Positions 7,835 through 17,132 of a DNA stretch of 64,000 nt are shown one piece after another. The DNA is taken from the NCBI RefSeq assembly GCF_004345365.1, contig NZ_SLVF01000004.1, forward strand, positions 62,001-126,000, in the 5' to 3' direction. The first letter of the stretch is position 1; every line of letters starts with the position of its first letter. This DNA comes from Kribbella sp. VKM Ac-2568 (GTDB lineage: Bacteria; Actinomycetota; Actinomycetes; Propionibacteriales; Kribbellaceae). A program made the translations under genes and the position numbers. Below the pieces are notes generated by a model. The model made no database searches. It was given only the letters and a program-made list of their open reading frames with translations, and was not told the DNA's origin.

Positions 7835-10132
7835 GTGATCGGGGTCACTTCACCAGGTATTTCAGCCACCACCACACGGTCGGAATCCGGATCCGGGCCG
7901 ACCGTGTGGTGGTGGCTGTTCGTGCCTGTCAGCGCAGTCCTGCTGCTCGCCTGGATCGGCGACTCCGGTGGCGAGAGCATCCGCTACCTGTTTACCTGGT
8001 CGATCGCGGTCCTGCTGCCTGGCACGCTCCTGTGGCGGGTCCTGGCCGGCGGGCGGTCGGTTGCCCAGGACCTCGGGTTCGGCGCGGTGCTCGGCCTGGC
8101 CTGGCAGTTGGCGATCTGGGCCGCCTGCACGGCGATCGGCGTACCGCTGCTCCAGTGGGCCGCCGTCGCGGCGCTGCTCCTGGTCTTCGCTTTCACCCCG
8201 GCTCTCCGGCCGCACTTCAGCTGGCGCGGCACCAGCGTGGCGCCGCCGCTGTGGTGGCACGTGCTGCTGGCGACGAGTTTGCTGGTGGCCATCGTCCGGA
8301 CCGTGGTCGTGGTGTTGCGGCCCATCCCTCTGCCGCCGATCGCGGCGGCCCGGCACCAGGACATCTGGTACCAGTTGGGCCTCGTCCAGGAACTCATCCG
8401 CGATATGACACCGGCCGACCCGTCGGTGCTGGGCGAGCCACTGATCTACCACTGGTTCGCGAACGCCACGATGGCGAGCGGCTCGGTGATGTCGGATGTG
8501 CCGCCGCCGCAGGTGCTGATGCATCAGTGGCCGCTCACCATGGCGATCACGCTCGTCCTCGTCGGCTGGGCCGCGGGGGAGTTGCTGAGCGAGCGCGCCT
8601 GGGCCGGGCCGCTCGCCGCCGCGCTGACGGGAGTACTACCGGGTGCGCTGCAGTTGGCGGACAGCCCCTCGGTCAACATGTCCGCCGCGCAGGCCGTGCA
8701 GGGTCCGACCGGCACGATGGCCGGCGTGGTGATGCTCGGTCTGGTCGGGCCGACCGTGTTGATCCTGCGGCGACAAGCCGGCCCGGGTGTCTGGGCCGCG
8801 ATGATCCTGCTGCTGGCGCTGGCCACCGGCACCAAGCCGACCCTGCTCCCGATCATGCTGGTCGGCTGTGCCTTCGCCGGTGTCGCCGGCTGGGTCGCGG
8901 AACGCCGGCCGCCCTGGCGACTCGTTGCTCTTGGCGGCGTTGCCGCGGGATTCTTCCTGGCCTCCACCTTCGCCCTGATCGGTAGTACGGGCGGGAGCCG
9001 CGTCCAGTTGCTCGCGTCGATGCGGGTCCAGCCGTACTACCAGGCCGTGAGCGGTGAGAAGACCTACCCGGCCACCGGAGGCTGGGTGCTCCAGTCGCTG
9101 GCCGGAGCTGATCCCCGGATGCTGTTGTTCGGCGCGACCCTGCTGGCGTACTACCTGCTGATCGACGCTCCCCGGCTGCTGACGTTGCTCGGTCTGAAGC
9201 TGGACCCGGTACGCCGAGACCCGGCGTACTGGTGGATCGGTGGGTGTGTGGCTGCGGGGACCGGGGTGACATTGGTGTTCTCGCACCCCGGCTACTCGGA
9301 GTACCACTTCCTGGGCGCGATCCTGGCGCTCGGGATGGTCGGAGTCGTTGCCGTCGGCGTCAACCTGTCACCCGGGACGCGGACCAGGGATCTCGTCGTC
9401 GTCGGTGTGGCGGGCATTCTCACGGCGGTCACGGTCTATCTCTACTGGCCGACCGACCCGAACACTCACACGGTGGCCCGGGCTGCCGCCGGTTTGCTCG
9501 GGCCGTTCGCCGTGCTGGCTGTGGTGGGAGCGGTCGTCATCCTGGGCATCAACTGGGCGAGGCGGCCGGCGACGATCGCAGTACAGGTGATCGTGCTGAC
9601 GGTCGCGGCCAGCCTGCCTGTGCAGGTGATCGTGTTCGGTCAGGCGCTGGAGAAGGCCACCCAGCCGCTGGCGTCGCCGGGCATCGGGTACCGCACGTAT
9701 CTCACCGCGGCCGAGCAGAGCGCGATGCTTTGGCTGCGCGACCACGCCCATCCCGATGATGTGGCTGTCAGCAACGTGTTCTGCATGCCGGCCCGTTATC
9801 GGCCGGGGTGCCCGGATGATGCCTACTGGATCTCCGGGTTGAGTGGGGTGCAGTTGTTGATCGAGGGCTGGGCATATGCGCCGGCCAACCTCGCGGCCAC
9901 CAACCACAAGACGAGCTTCCTGCTGCAGCCGTCGCCATGGCCCGATCGGGTCCTGGACAGCCGGATGGCGGTCGAGAAGCCGTCCAAGCAGCATCTCGCC
10001 AACCTGTCGGGCGACGTCGGCGTCACCCTGATCATCGGCGATCTGCGCGCCGGGCCGGTGTCGCCCAAGCTCGACCAGCTCGCGGACCGCGTCTTCAGCA
10101 ACGAGGACGTCCGGATCTACCGGCTGCGGTGA
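7835..10132 (+). CDS. Polytopic membrane protein, GT-C-like glycosyltransferase candidate
   Basis: A protein of up to 765 residues with a dozen or so hydrophobic segments, beginning VWWWLFVPVSAVLLLAW, and a soluble C-terminal part of roughly 150 residues. That part (YLTAAEQSAMLWLRDHAHP, later IYRLR) resembles the extracytoplasmic end of actinobacterial GT-C-type and related membrane glycosyltransferases, which use polyprenyl-phosphate sugars at the outer face of the membrane. No catalytic acidic motif can be assigned with certainty, so the enzyme class is an inference. The start is uncertain. GTG 7835 has no ribosome binding site and its first 20 codons lack the usual GC bias, whereas GTG 7904, inside the right arm of the hairpin, sits where GC-biased coding begins. 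Confidence 0.7.
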   Translation: MIGVTSPGISATTTRSESGSGPTVWWWLFVPVSAVLLLAWIGDSGGESIRYLFTWSIAVLLPGTLLWRVLAGGRSVAQDLGFGAVLGLAWQLAIWAACTAIGVPLLQWAAVAALLLVFAFTPALRPHFSWRGTSVAPPLWWHVLLATSLLVAIVRTVVVVLRPIPLPPIAAARHQDIWYQLGLVQELIRDMTPADPSVLGEPLIYHWFANATMASGSVMSDVPPPQVLMHQWPLTMAITLVLVGWAAGELLSERAWAGPLAAALTGVLPGALQLADSPSVNMSAAQAVQGPTGTMAGVVMLGLVGPTVLILRRQAGPGVWAAMILLLALATGTKPTLLPIMLVGCAFAGVAGWVAERRPPWRLVALGGVAAGFFLASTFALIGSTGGSRVQLLASMRVQPYYQAVSGEKTYPATGGWVLQSLAGADPRMLLFGATLLAYYLLIDAPRLLTLLGLKLDPVRRDPAYWWIGGCVAAGTGVTLVFSHPGYSEYHFLGAILALGMVGVVAVGVNLSPGTRTRDLVVVGVAGILTAVTVYLYWPTDPNTHTVARAAAGLLGPFAVLAVVGAVVILGINWARRPATIAVQVIVLTVAASLPVQVIVFGQALEKATQPLASPGIGYRTYLTAAEQSAMLWLRDHAHPDDVAVSNVFCMPARYRPGCPDDAYWISGLSGVQLLIEGWAYAPANLAATNHKTSFLLQPSPWPDRVLDSRMAVEKPSKQHLANLSGDVGVTLIIGDLRAGPVSPKLDQLADRVFSNEDVRIYRLR
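7863..7918 (+). terminator. 21-bp perfect inverted repeat, terminator or start-region hairpin
   Basis: Bases 7863-7883 and 7898-7918 are perfect reverse complements (21 bp). They are separated by 14 bases that themselves contain the palindrome CCGGATCCGG. The element lies 56 bp after the SRPBCC stop, a good place for a terminator. Its right arm also encodes the Trp-Trp-Trp start of the first membrane segment of the next gene and contains an in-frame GTG at 7904. It therefore either terminates the upstream transcript or folds over the translation start of the downstream gene. Confidence 0.7.
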
Positions 10133-10161
10133 TCGCGTGCGGATCCACCGCCCGCGGTAAG

Positions 10162-10174
10162 TAGGCTGGGCACC
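10162..10174 (+). promoter_or_regulatory. Possible leaderless promoter of tatD
   Basis: TAGGCT at 10162-10167 fits TANNNT and lies seven bases before ATG 10175, so a transcript would begin at or next to the start codon. No ribosome binding site is present. No clear -35 is seen. Confidence 0.35.
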
Positions 10175-11089
10175 ATGTCTACCGACGGTGTGGAGGTCGA
10201 ACGCCCGACGCGGGAACGTGCTGCCATCGGAGAGGACGGCCGATCCAGGGACCGCAGCCGGCCCGCTCTGCCGGACCCGCTGCCGATGAGCGTCGTCGAC
10301 GCGCACTGCCATCTGGACATCGCCGATGGCGAGGACGGCAACTGGCTGGGCGCGGCCGAGGCGATCAAGCTCGCCTCGTCGGTCGGGGTGACCCGGATCG
10401 TCCAGGTCGGCTGCGACCTCCCCGGCGCGCTCTGGGCGGTAGAAGCCGCCCAGCAGTACCCGAATCTCATCGCGGGCGTAGCACTGCACCCGAACGAAGC
10501 ACCGCGTCTGCAGGCGGCGGGCGAGCTCGACAATGCGCTGGCCGAGATCGAGCGACTGGCGAAGAGCTCGGACAAGGTCCGGGTGATCGGCGAGACCGGG
10601 CTGGACTACTACCGCACCGGACAGGACGGCCAGGCCGCGCAGCATGAGTCGTTCGCCGCGCACATCGACCTGGCGAAGCGGCTGGACAAGACGCTGATGA
10701 TCCATGACCGCGACGCACACGACGACATCCTGGCCATCCTGGACCGCGAGGGCGTGCCGGACCGGCTGGTGATGCACTGCTTCTCCGGCGACACCGAGTT
10801 CGCCCGCGAGTGCGTCAACCGCGGCGCGTTCCTGAGCTTCGCCGGCGTGGTCACCTTCAAGAACGCCCAGTCGCTGCGGGACGCTCTCGCCGTCACGCCG
10901 CTCGACCGGGTCCTAGTCGAGACGGACGCGCCGTACCTGACGCCGTCCCCGCACCGCGGCCAGCCCAACGCGTCGTACCTGATCCCGCACACGGTCCGGA
11001 AGATGGCGGGCGTGCTGAACATCTCGGTCGCCGAGCTGTGCGGCGCCCTGTCCGACAACGCCGACCGGGCGTTCGGCGGCTCGTGGTAA
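10175..11089 (+). CDS. tatD: TatD-family metal-dependent hydrolase (DNase)
   Basis: A 304-residue TIM-barrel amidohydrolase-type nuclease. Metal ligands are visible in order: DAHCHLD near residue 44, GETGLDYY near 146, the His in MIHDRDAHDD near 180, MHCFSGD near 205, and ETDAPYLTP near 250. Family members are 3'-5' exonucleases on DNA or RNA, or D-aminoacyl-tRNA deacylases. The N-terminal 40 residues before the catalytic core are a weakly conserved extension. The gene stands in the conserved tatD-rpfB-ksgA-ispE order, here interrupted by two inserted genes. Its stop overlaps the next start by seven bases. Confidence 0.93.
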   Translation: MSTDGVEVERPTRERAAIGEDGRSRDRSRPALPDPLPMSVVDAHCHLDIADGEDGNWLGAAEAIKLASSVGVTRIVQVGCDLPGALWAVEAAQQYPNLIAGVALHPNEAPRLQAAGELDNALAEIERLAKSSDKVRVIGETGLDYYRTGQDGQAAQHESFAAHIDLAKRLDKTLMIHDRDAHDDILAILDREGVPDRLVMHCFSGDTEFARECVNRGAFLSFAGVVTFKNAQSLRDALAVTPLDRVLVETDAPYLTPSPHRGQPNASYLIPHTVRKMAGVLNISVAELCGALSDNADRAFGGSW

Positions 11090-11988
11090 CAGTCCTCACC
11101 GACGCCGACATCGCCGAGCGCCTAGACGCGCGCTCGGCCGTCGGCTGGATGCGTGAGGCCGTGCTGGCCGCCCACTCGGGTGCGCTGCATACCCCGCCTC
11201 GGGTCAGTACGGAGCTCGGCGACGGGCGACTCGTCTTCACCACCGGCGCCCTGACGGGGGAGTGGTACGGGTACCGCTCCTACGACTCCTTCTCCTTCGA
11301 CCCGGGTGCTCAGCTGGTCGTCGTGCACGAGTGGCACACCGGCGCTGTCCGAGGGCTTGCCGTCGGCAACGAACTCGGTCCCCGCCGGGTGGGCGCGATC
11401 GGCGCCGTCGCCCTCGACGCGCTCGCCGCCCCGACCGCCGGCAGCCTGGGGCTGGTCGGCACCGGGACCCAGGCGTGGAACCAGCTCTGGGCGATCTCGA
11501 CCGTCCGCTCGCTCACCTCGGTGTCCGTCTTCAGCCGCGATCCGGTACGCCGGAACGCCTTCGTGGCAAGGGTTTCCGCCGAGCTGGGGCTTCCGGTGGC
11601 CGCCGCTGACTCGGCGCGGGAGGCCGTCGAGGGGAAGGACCTGGTGGTGCTCGCGACGAACAGCCCGGTGCCCGTGGTCGAGGCGTCCTGGATCGCGCCG
11701 GGGGGTTATGTCACCACTCTCGGGCCGAAGCAGGTCGGGCGCGCCGAGTTCGGGCCGGACCTGGTCGCTCGCGCGGACGTCGCCGTGACGGACTCGGTCG
11801 CCCAGACGTCGGCGTACGACCCGCCCTTCATCCTGACCGGAACCGAGCAGCACGATCGACTGACCAGTCTGGGCGCGGTGCTGGCGGGGGAGGCGCCCGG
11901 GCGGACGTCGGCGGACCAGACGGTGATCTTCTGCTCGGTCGGGCTGGCCGGGACCGAGACCTACCTGCTGGCTCGATTACTCGGCTGA
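11083..11988 (+). CDS. Ornithine cyclodeaminase / mu-crystallin family protein
   Basis: A 301-residue NAD(P)-binding protein of the OCD/mu-crystallin superfamily, which includes ornithine cyclodeaminase, alanine dehydrogenases and ketimine reductases. The Rossmann glycine motif GLVGTGTQAWNQLWAI lies near residue 125, followed by VSVFSRDPVRRNAFV and DLVVLATNSPVPVV, the usual order for the family. The start is GTG 11083, inside the last codons of tatD, so translation is probably coupled to it. The substrate cannot be told from sequence. The position between tatD and rpfB is not part of the conserved core. Confidence 0.85.
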   Translation: MVTVLTDADIAERLDARSAVGWMREAVLAAHSGALHTPPRVSTELGDGRLVFTTGALTGEWYGYRSYDSFSFDPGAQLVVVHEWHTGAVRGLAVGNELGPRRVGAIGAVALDALAAPTAGSLGLVGTGTQAWNQLWAISTVRSLTSVSVFSRDPVRRNAFVARVSAELGLPVAAADSAREAVEGKDLVVLATNSPVPVVEASWIAPGGYVTTLGPKQVGRAEFGPDLVARADVAVTDSVAQTSAYDPPFILTGTEQHDRLTSLGAVLAGEAPGRTSADQTVIFCSVGLAGTETYLLARLLG

Positions 11989-12001
11989 TAGACAGTCCGG
12001 C

Positions 12002-12616
12002 ATGGAGTTCAGTGAGGTGGTCCGCCGCCGGCGCATGGTCCGCAACTACGACGCCGACCGGCCGGTGCCGGTGGAGATCCGGGAACGCATCCTCGAGAAC
12101 GGCCTGCGGGCCCCCTCCGGCGGGTTCAGCCAGGGCTGGGCGTTCCTCACCCTCGAGGGCGACGACCGGGAGCGCTACTGGTCGATCGCGGCCGAGAACC
12201 CGGACGAGAAGTATGTGGAGTGGATCACAGGGTTGCGCCGGGCGCCGCTGCTGATCTTCGCCTTCGCGCACAAGGACGCGTACCTCGATCGGTACACCGA
12301 GCCGGACAAGGGCTGGACCGACCGGGACGAGTCGCACTGGACCGCGCCGTACTGGTACGTCGACACCGGCATGGCGGCTCTGCTGATGTTGCAGACGGTG
12401 GTCGACGAAGGCTTGGGTGCTTGCCTTTTCGGGCCTCCGGCGGACAAGGTCGGCCGGCTGAAGGCGGAGTTCGGAGTACCCGACGGGTTCGATCCGATCG
12501 GGGTCATCTCGATCGGCTACCGGGCTCCGGACCGGCGGTCCCCGTCGCTGAAAAGAGGGCGCCGGACGACCGCCGAAGTGGTCCATCGGGGCCACTGGGG
12601 ACAACACGAAGCGTAA
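12002..12616 (+). CDS. Nitroreductase-family oxidoreductase
   Basis: A 204-residue FMN-dependent nitroreductase-fold protein. The N-terminal EFSEVVRRRRMVRNYDADRPVP holds the Arg-rich FMN phosphate-binding signature, and APSGGFSQGWAFL is the second flavin contact. YWYVDTGMAALLMLQTVVDEGLG is the dimer helix and QTVVDEGLGACLFG the conserved end. Such enzymes reduce nitro groups, quinones or other small oxidants with NAD(P)H. It follows the OCD-like gene by 13 bp on the same strand and is probably in the same transcript. Confidence 0.9.
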   Translation: MEFSEVVRRRRMVRNYDADRPVPVEIRERILENGLRAPSGGFSQGWAFLTLEGDDRERYWSIAAENPDEKYVEWITGLRRAPLLIFAFAHKDAYLDRYTEPDKGWTDRDESHWTAPYWYVDTGMAALLMLQTVVDEGLGACLFGPPADKVGRLKAEFGVPDGFDPIGVISIGYRAPDRRSPSLKRGRRTTAEVVHRGHWGQHEA

Positions 12617-12656
12617 GCGCCCCATTACACCTTTTCCGGCTTTCCCGGCGAGGGGA

Positions 12657-12686
12657 TTGGCACTCTCGGGACTTCTTCGTTACTGT
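12657..12686 (+). promoter_or_regulatory. Promoter of the rpfB-ksgA-ispE operon
   Basis: TTGGCA at 12657-12662 and TACTGT at 12681-12686 with an 18-base spacer form the best vegetative-type promoter in the window. Transcription would begin near 12693, giving a leader of about 140 bases before rpfB. Confidence 0.6.
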
Positions 12687-12692
12687 CTCGTG

Positions 12693-13952
<1,260 letters not shown>

Positions 13953-13971
13953 GCCTGACAGACTGGCGTGT

Positions 13972-14859
13972 GTGACCAGCGCTGATTCATCATCCACTTC
14001 CGCCGGACCGAGGCTTCTCGGTCCGGCGGAAGTGCGTTCGCTGGCCGAGTCGCTCGGCGTCCGCCCGACCAAGCAGCGCGGCCAGAACTTCGTCATCGAC
14101 CCGAACACCGTTCGCCGGATCGTCCGCGCCGCCGACCTGTCCGACACCGGCGAGACCGTGCTTGAGGTCGGCCCCGGACTCGGCTCCCTGACGCTGGCTC
14201 TGCTCGCCGAATGCCATCGGGTCACCGCGGTCGAGATCGACCCGGTGCTGGCCGAGGCGCTGCCGGGCACGATCGCGAAGTACGCGCCCAACCAGGCCGA
14301 CCGGCTGACCGTGGTCGAGGCGGACGCGATGAACGTGCTGCCGGCGCAGATCGGCACCCCCGAGGCCTGCGTGGCGAACCTCCCGTACAACGTCGCCGTA
14401 CCGGTGCTCCTGCATCTGCTCGCGATCTCGCCGTCGCTACGGCACGGCCTCGTCATGGTCCAGTCCGAGGTCGCCGACCGGCTCGCGGCGCCCCCCGGCT
14501 CCCGGACGTACGGCGTACCGTCCGCCAAGGCTGCCTGGTACGCCGACGTCCGCCGCGCCGGGCCGATCGGCCGGAACGTGTTCTGGCCGGCCCCGAACGT
14601 CGACTCCGGCTTGGTCGCCTTCGAGCGGCGTGAGCCACCCGCCACCGCCGCGACGCGCGAGGAGGTGTTCGCGGTGATCGAGGCGGCCTTCTCGCAGCGC
14701 CGGAAGACGCTCCGCTCGGCACTGTCGCGGTGGATGCCGGACCGCGACCGGCTGGACGCCGTACTGGGGGCCGCGGGCATCGACCCGAAGCTGCGCGGCG
14801 AGATGCTCGGCATCACCGAATTCGCTCGGATCGCGGGCGCGGCCTCCGAAGGGCACTAA
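13972..14859 (+). CDS. rsmA: 16S rRNA dimethyladenosine transferase KsgA/RsmA
   Basis: It dimethylates the two adjacent adenosines (A1518, A1519) near the 3' end of 16S rRNA with SAM during late 30S assembly. The 295 residues include the family opening [23 protein letters not shown] motif [17 protein letters not shown], the catalytic NLPYNVAVP (motif IV) near residue 140, and the C-terminal [14 protein letters not shown] 13972 is used because LLGPAEVR just after it resembles the N-terminus of mycobacterial KsgA. A perfect hairpin overlaps these first codons. ispE starts four bases after the stop region, so the two are an operon. Confidence 0.95.
   Translation: MTSADSSSTSAGPRLLGPAEVRSLAESLGVRPTKQRGQNFVIDPNTVRRIVRAADLSDTGETVLEVGPGLGSLTLALLAECHRVTAVEIDPVLAEALPGTIAKYAPNQADRLTVVEADAMNVLPAQIGTPEACVANLPYNVAVPVLLHLLAISPSLRHGLVMVQSEVADRLAAPPGSRTYGVPSAKAAWYADVRRAGPIGRNVFWPAPNVDSGLVAFERREPPATAATREEVFAVIEAAFSQRRKTLRSALSRWMPDRDRLDAVLGAAGIDPKLRGEMLGITEFARIAGAASEGH
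13995..14034 (+). promoter_or_regulatory. 18-bp perfect hairpin within the first codons of ksgA
   Basis: CACTTCCGCCGGACCGAG at 13995-14012 and its exact complement at 14017-14034 enclose a GCTT loop. The stem starts 23 bases after the ksgA GTG and lies 43 bases after the rpfB stop. It could end most rpfB transcripts, or act as a processing or stabilising element that sets the ratio of rpfB to ksgA mRNA. Confidence 0.65.
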
Positions 14860-14862
14860 CCT

Positions 14863-15798
14863 GTGCCAGTGCCACCTCAAGCCCAGGTCACGGTCCGGTC
14901 GCCGGCCAAGATCAATCTCGGCCTGTCCGTCGGCCCGCCGCGTCCGGACGGGTTCCACCCGCTTGCCACCGTCTACCAGGCCGTCGCGCTGTACGACGAC
15001 GTCACCGCGACGCTGCGGGACGACGACGGTGTCACGGTCGAGGTGGTCGGCGACTTCGCGGACGACGTCCCGGCCGACGACTCGAACCTCGCGGTCCGGG
15101 CGGCCCGGTTGCTGCAAGCGGAGTACGACGTCGAGGAAGGCGTCGACCTCGTCATCCGCAAGACCATCCCGGTCGCCGGCGGCATGGCGGGCGGATCCAC
15201 CGACGCCGCCGCGACGCTGGTGGCGTGCAACCGGCTGTGGGGACTCGGGTTGTCCCAGGCTGAGTTGGAGCACGTCGGCGCGGAGCTCGGCAGCGACGTA
15301 CCGTTCTGCCTGGTCGGGCATACGGCGTTGGGACGCGGCCGCGGTGAGCAGGTCACGGAGGTGATGTCCCGCGGTACGTTCCACTGGGTCTTCGCCATCG
15401 CCGAGGGCGGCCTCTCCACCCCTGCTGTCTTCCAGGAACTCGACCGCCTCCGCCCCTTGCGCCGGGTGGAGCAGCCCGAGGTCCAGCCGGAACTTCTCTC
15501 CGCGCTTCTCTCCGGCGAGCCCACCGCGCTCGCGATTGCCCTTAGCAACGACATGCAAGTCGCGGCGCTGTCGTTGCGCCCGGAGCTCGCGGACACCCTC
15601 CAGTTCGGCCTCGACCAAGGCGCCCTGGCCGCAATGATCTCCGGCTCCGGCCCCACCTGCCTCTTCCTCGCCGCCGACAGCCGCCGAGCCGTCGATCTGG
15701 CCGTAGAACTAGCCGAATCGGGCCTCTGCCGAATGGTCCGCCAAGCCGAAGGCCCAGTCCCCGGCGCCCGAATCCACCCGGCTCCCATCAACCGCTAG
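14863..15798 (+). CDS. ispE: 4-diphosphocytidyl-2-C-methyl-D-erythritol kinase
   Basis: A GHMP kinase that phosphorylates CDP-methylerythritol at the 2-hydroxyl, the fourth step of the MEP isoprenoid pathway. The 311-residue protein has the SPAKINLGLSVGPPRPDGFHPL start, the GHMP ATP loop PVAGGMAGGSTDAAA near residue 105 and the C-terminal glycine motif MISGSGPTCLFLA. GTG 14863 (or GTG 14869) lies just after the ksgA stop, so translation is probably coupled. The 3' 150 codons contain fewer strongly GC-biased codons than the rest, though the reading frame is intact. Confidence 0.95.
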   Translation: MPVPPQAQVTVRSPAKINLGLSVGPPRPDGFHPLATVYQAVALYDDVTATLRDDDGVTVEVVGDFADDVPADDSNLAVRAARLLQAEYDVEEGVDLVIRKTIPVAGGMAGGSTDAAATLVACNRLWGLGLSQAELEHVGAELGSDVPFCLVGHTALGRGRGEQVTEVMSRGTFHWVFAIAEGGLSTPAVFQELDRLRPLRRVEQPEVQPELLSALLSGEPTALAIALSNDMQVAALSLRPELADTLQFGLDQGALAAMISGSGPTCLFLAADSRRAVDLAVELAESGLCRMVRQAEGPVPGARIHPAPINR

Positions 15799-15832
15799 TC
15801 GTCGTTTTGGCTGTGTGGATGTCGATGCGAGG

Positions 15833-15891
15833 CTGCATATCTCGTCTGAGGGTCCCGGGTGGTGTGATGTTCTCCCTTGTGGATAAAGGAA
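15833..15891. repeat. 59-bp element, copy A (matches the upstream region of the DUF222 gene)
   Basis: This stretch matches 17020-17078 at 49 of 59 positions without gaps. Both copies contain TTGTGGATAA, the complement of the DnaA-box-like TTATCCACA. Copy A is not followed by a DUF222 gene. It lies 92 bp before the stop of a minus-strand VOC gene and may mark the place of a lost copy. Confidence 0.75.
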
Positions 15892-15982
15892 GATGAGTGC
15901 GTTGGTTCAGTCGTGGGGCTCCGCTCCTGCGGCGTCATGAGTCAAGAAGTTTGGTAGGTCTGGCGTGGTGTGCGGACTCCGA

Positions 15983-16372
15983 TCAGGGGCGGCGGCCAGC
16001 AAGGACGCAGAACTCGTTCCCCTCCGGGTCGGCAAGACAGACCCAGCTCTCATCGCCGGTTTGGCCGACGTCGGCGTGTCGGGCACCTAGGTCGAGCAGG
16101 CGACGAACCTCTTCGTCCTGCTCCCTGTCGGTTGGGTTGACGTCGAGGTGGAGCCTGTTCTTGATGGTCTTGCCCTCGGGCACGCGCGCGAATGTCAACG
16201 TCGGTGGCACTGGGCCAAGGTGGTTCTTGCCTTCAGGCACCAGAGGGGAGCCAATAATGACAGTTCCGTCGTCCTCGCCCTGCACCTCGTAGTCAAGAAC
16301 CGAGCACCAGAACCGGGCGAGACCGTTGGGATCGACACAGTCGATCGCAAGCTCGGTGAACTTACTGGTCAT
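15983..16372 (-). CDS. VOC (glyoxalase/bleomycin-resistance) family protein
   Basis: A 129-residue protein with one complete glyoxalase-like double beta-alpha-beta-beta-beta unit. It begins FTELAIDCVDPNGLARFWCSVLDY and ends WVCLADPEGNEFCVLAGRRP, the typical Glyoxalase_6 layout. NRLHLDVNPTDREQDEEV holds the central metal-ligand-type histidine. GGGAGG lies seven bases before ATG 16372. These proteins bind or detoxify small molecules, and the ligand is unknown. The gene sits between the two copies of the 59-bp repeat, next to a decayed insertion element. Confidence 0.85.
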   Translation of the reverse strand: MTSKFTELAIDCVDPNGLARFWCSVLDYEVQGEDDGTVIIGSPLVPEGKNHLGPVPPTLTFARVPEGKTIKNRLHLDVNPTDREQDEEVRRLLDLGARHADVGQTGDESWVCLADPEGNEFCVLAGRRP

Positions 16373-16389
16373 GTCAGGACCTCCCAGTC

Positions 16390-16955
16390 AACCAGCGGGT
16401 CCGCCAATGGCCACACGCTGATCGCAGTATCCGAACGGCGAGGTAAGCCGCACGTGGTGTGCGTTCGTTCGAGGGCCTGGCGGGGTCGCAGAGCATTGTA
16501 GATGCGGCGGAACAGGGCGACTTCGACGGCGGAAGGCCCAGCTGAGCGGTGGAGGTGGACGCCGGGTGACCTTCGGCACGCATCATCGCGGCGATCTTGG
16601 GGTGCCCCCGAGGGGCCAACCCGCTGCGTACTTCGCGGCGACTGCCTCGATCGCGTCCACTCTCGGCGCCGGCCATGGCCCGTTCGGAGGGTCGCCGGCG
16701 CGGACCTCGAGACCGACACGCCATGTGCCGCTCTCAGGGCCTCGAGCTCGACGAAGGGACAGCGTCGACGAACCGGTCGCGCCAGTTGCCCACCGTCGCC
16801 GAGGACACCCCATGCCGACGTGCTGCCTCGGCCAGCGACAACTCGTCCTTCAACACGGCCTACACGAGCTGGATCTGCTGTCCACCGACAGCTGCCGTGA
16901 CGGCCTCTGCTGTCTGCTCACCCAGCCATCCTTCTCGACCCTCAACTCGCCCCAT
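16390..16955 (-). pseudogene. Decayed IS3-type transposase (orfA/orfB remnants)
   Basis: Pieces of a transposase lie in order on the minus strand in different frames. From ATG 16955 comes a start MGRVEGREGWLGEQ, an in-frame TAG at 16860-16862, then a helix-turn-helix LAEAARRHGVSSATVGNWRD. After a frame change RGHPKIAAMMRAEGHPASTST is the HTH_21 part of an orfB integrase. Then, with the catalytic DDE core missing, VEVALFRRIYNALRPRQALER followed in another frame by ERTPRAAYLA is the integrase C-terminus (usually NxxRPHQALGxRTPxxAY). At least two frameshifts, a stop and an internal deletion make it inactive. I found no terminal inverted repeats. Confidence 0.75.
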
Positions 16956-17019
16956 GCCGGAAAGTTTGGCTCACTCCACCGGCACCACAGCAGCGGTTAC
17001 CATCAGCGGGTTTGGCCCT

Positions 17020-17078
17020 CTGTATATCTCGTCCGAGAGTCCTGGGCTGTGTGACGTTTTCCGTTGTGGATAAGGGAA
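17020..17078. repeat. 59-bp element, copy B, upstream of the DUF222 gene
   Basis: Partner of 15833-15891 (49 of 59 identical). It ends 54 bp before the DUF222 start and contains TTGTGGATAA. It is followed by the palindrome CGAACGTTCG at 17090-17099, next to the presumed -35 region. It is probably the conserved upstream part that travels with copies of this gene family. Confidence 0.75.
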
Positions 17079-17096
17079 AAACGGATGACGAACGTT

Positions 17097-17125
17097 CGTG
17101 GCGGCCCGTTTTGCTGCTATAGAAT
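17097..17125 (+). promoter_or_regulatory. Promoter of the DUF222/HNH gene (leaderless type)
   Basis: TAGAAT at 17120-17125 is a good -10 and lies seven bases before ATG 17133, so the transcript would start at the start codon. TTCGTG at 17097-17102 with a 17-base spacer is a weak -35. The 10-bp palindrome CGAACGTTCG overlaps it. Confidence 0.5.
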
Positions 17126-17132
17126 CGAACGC

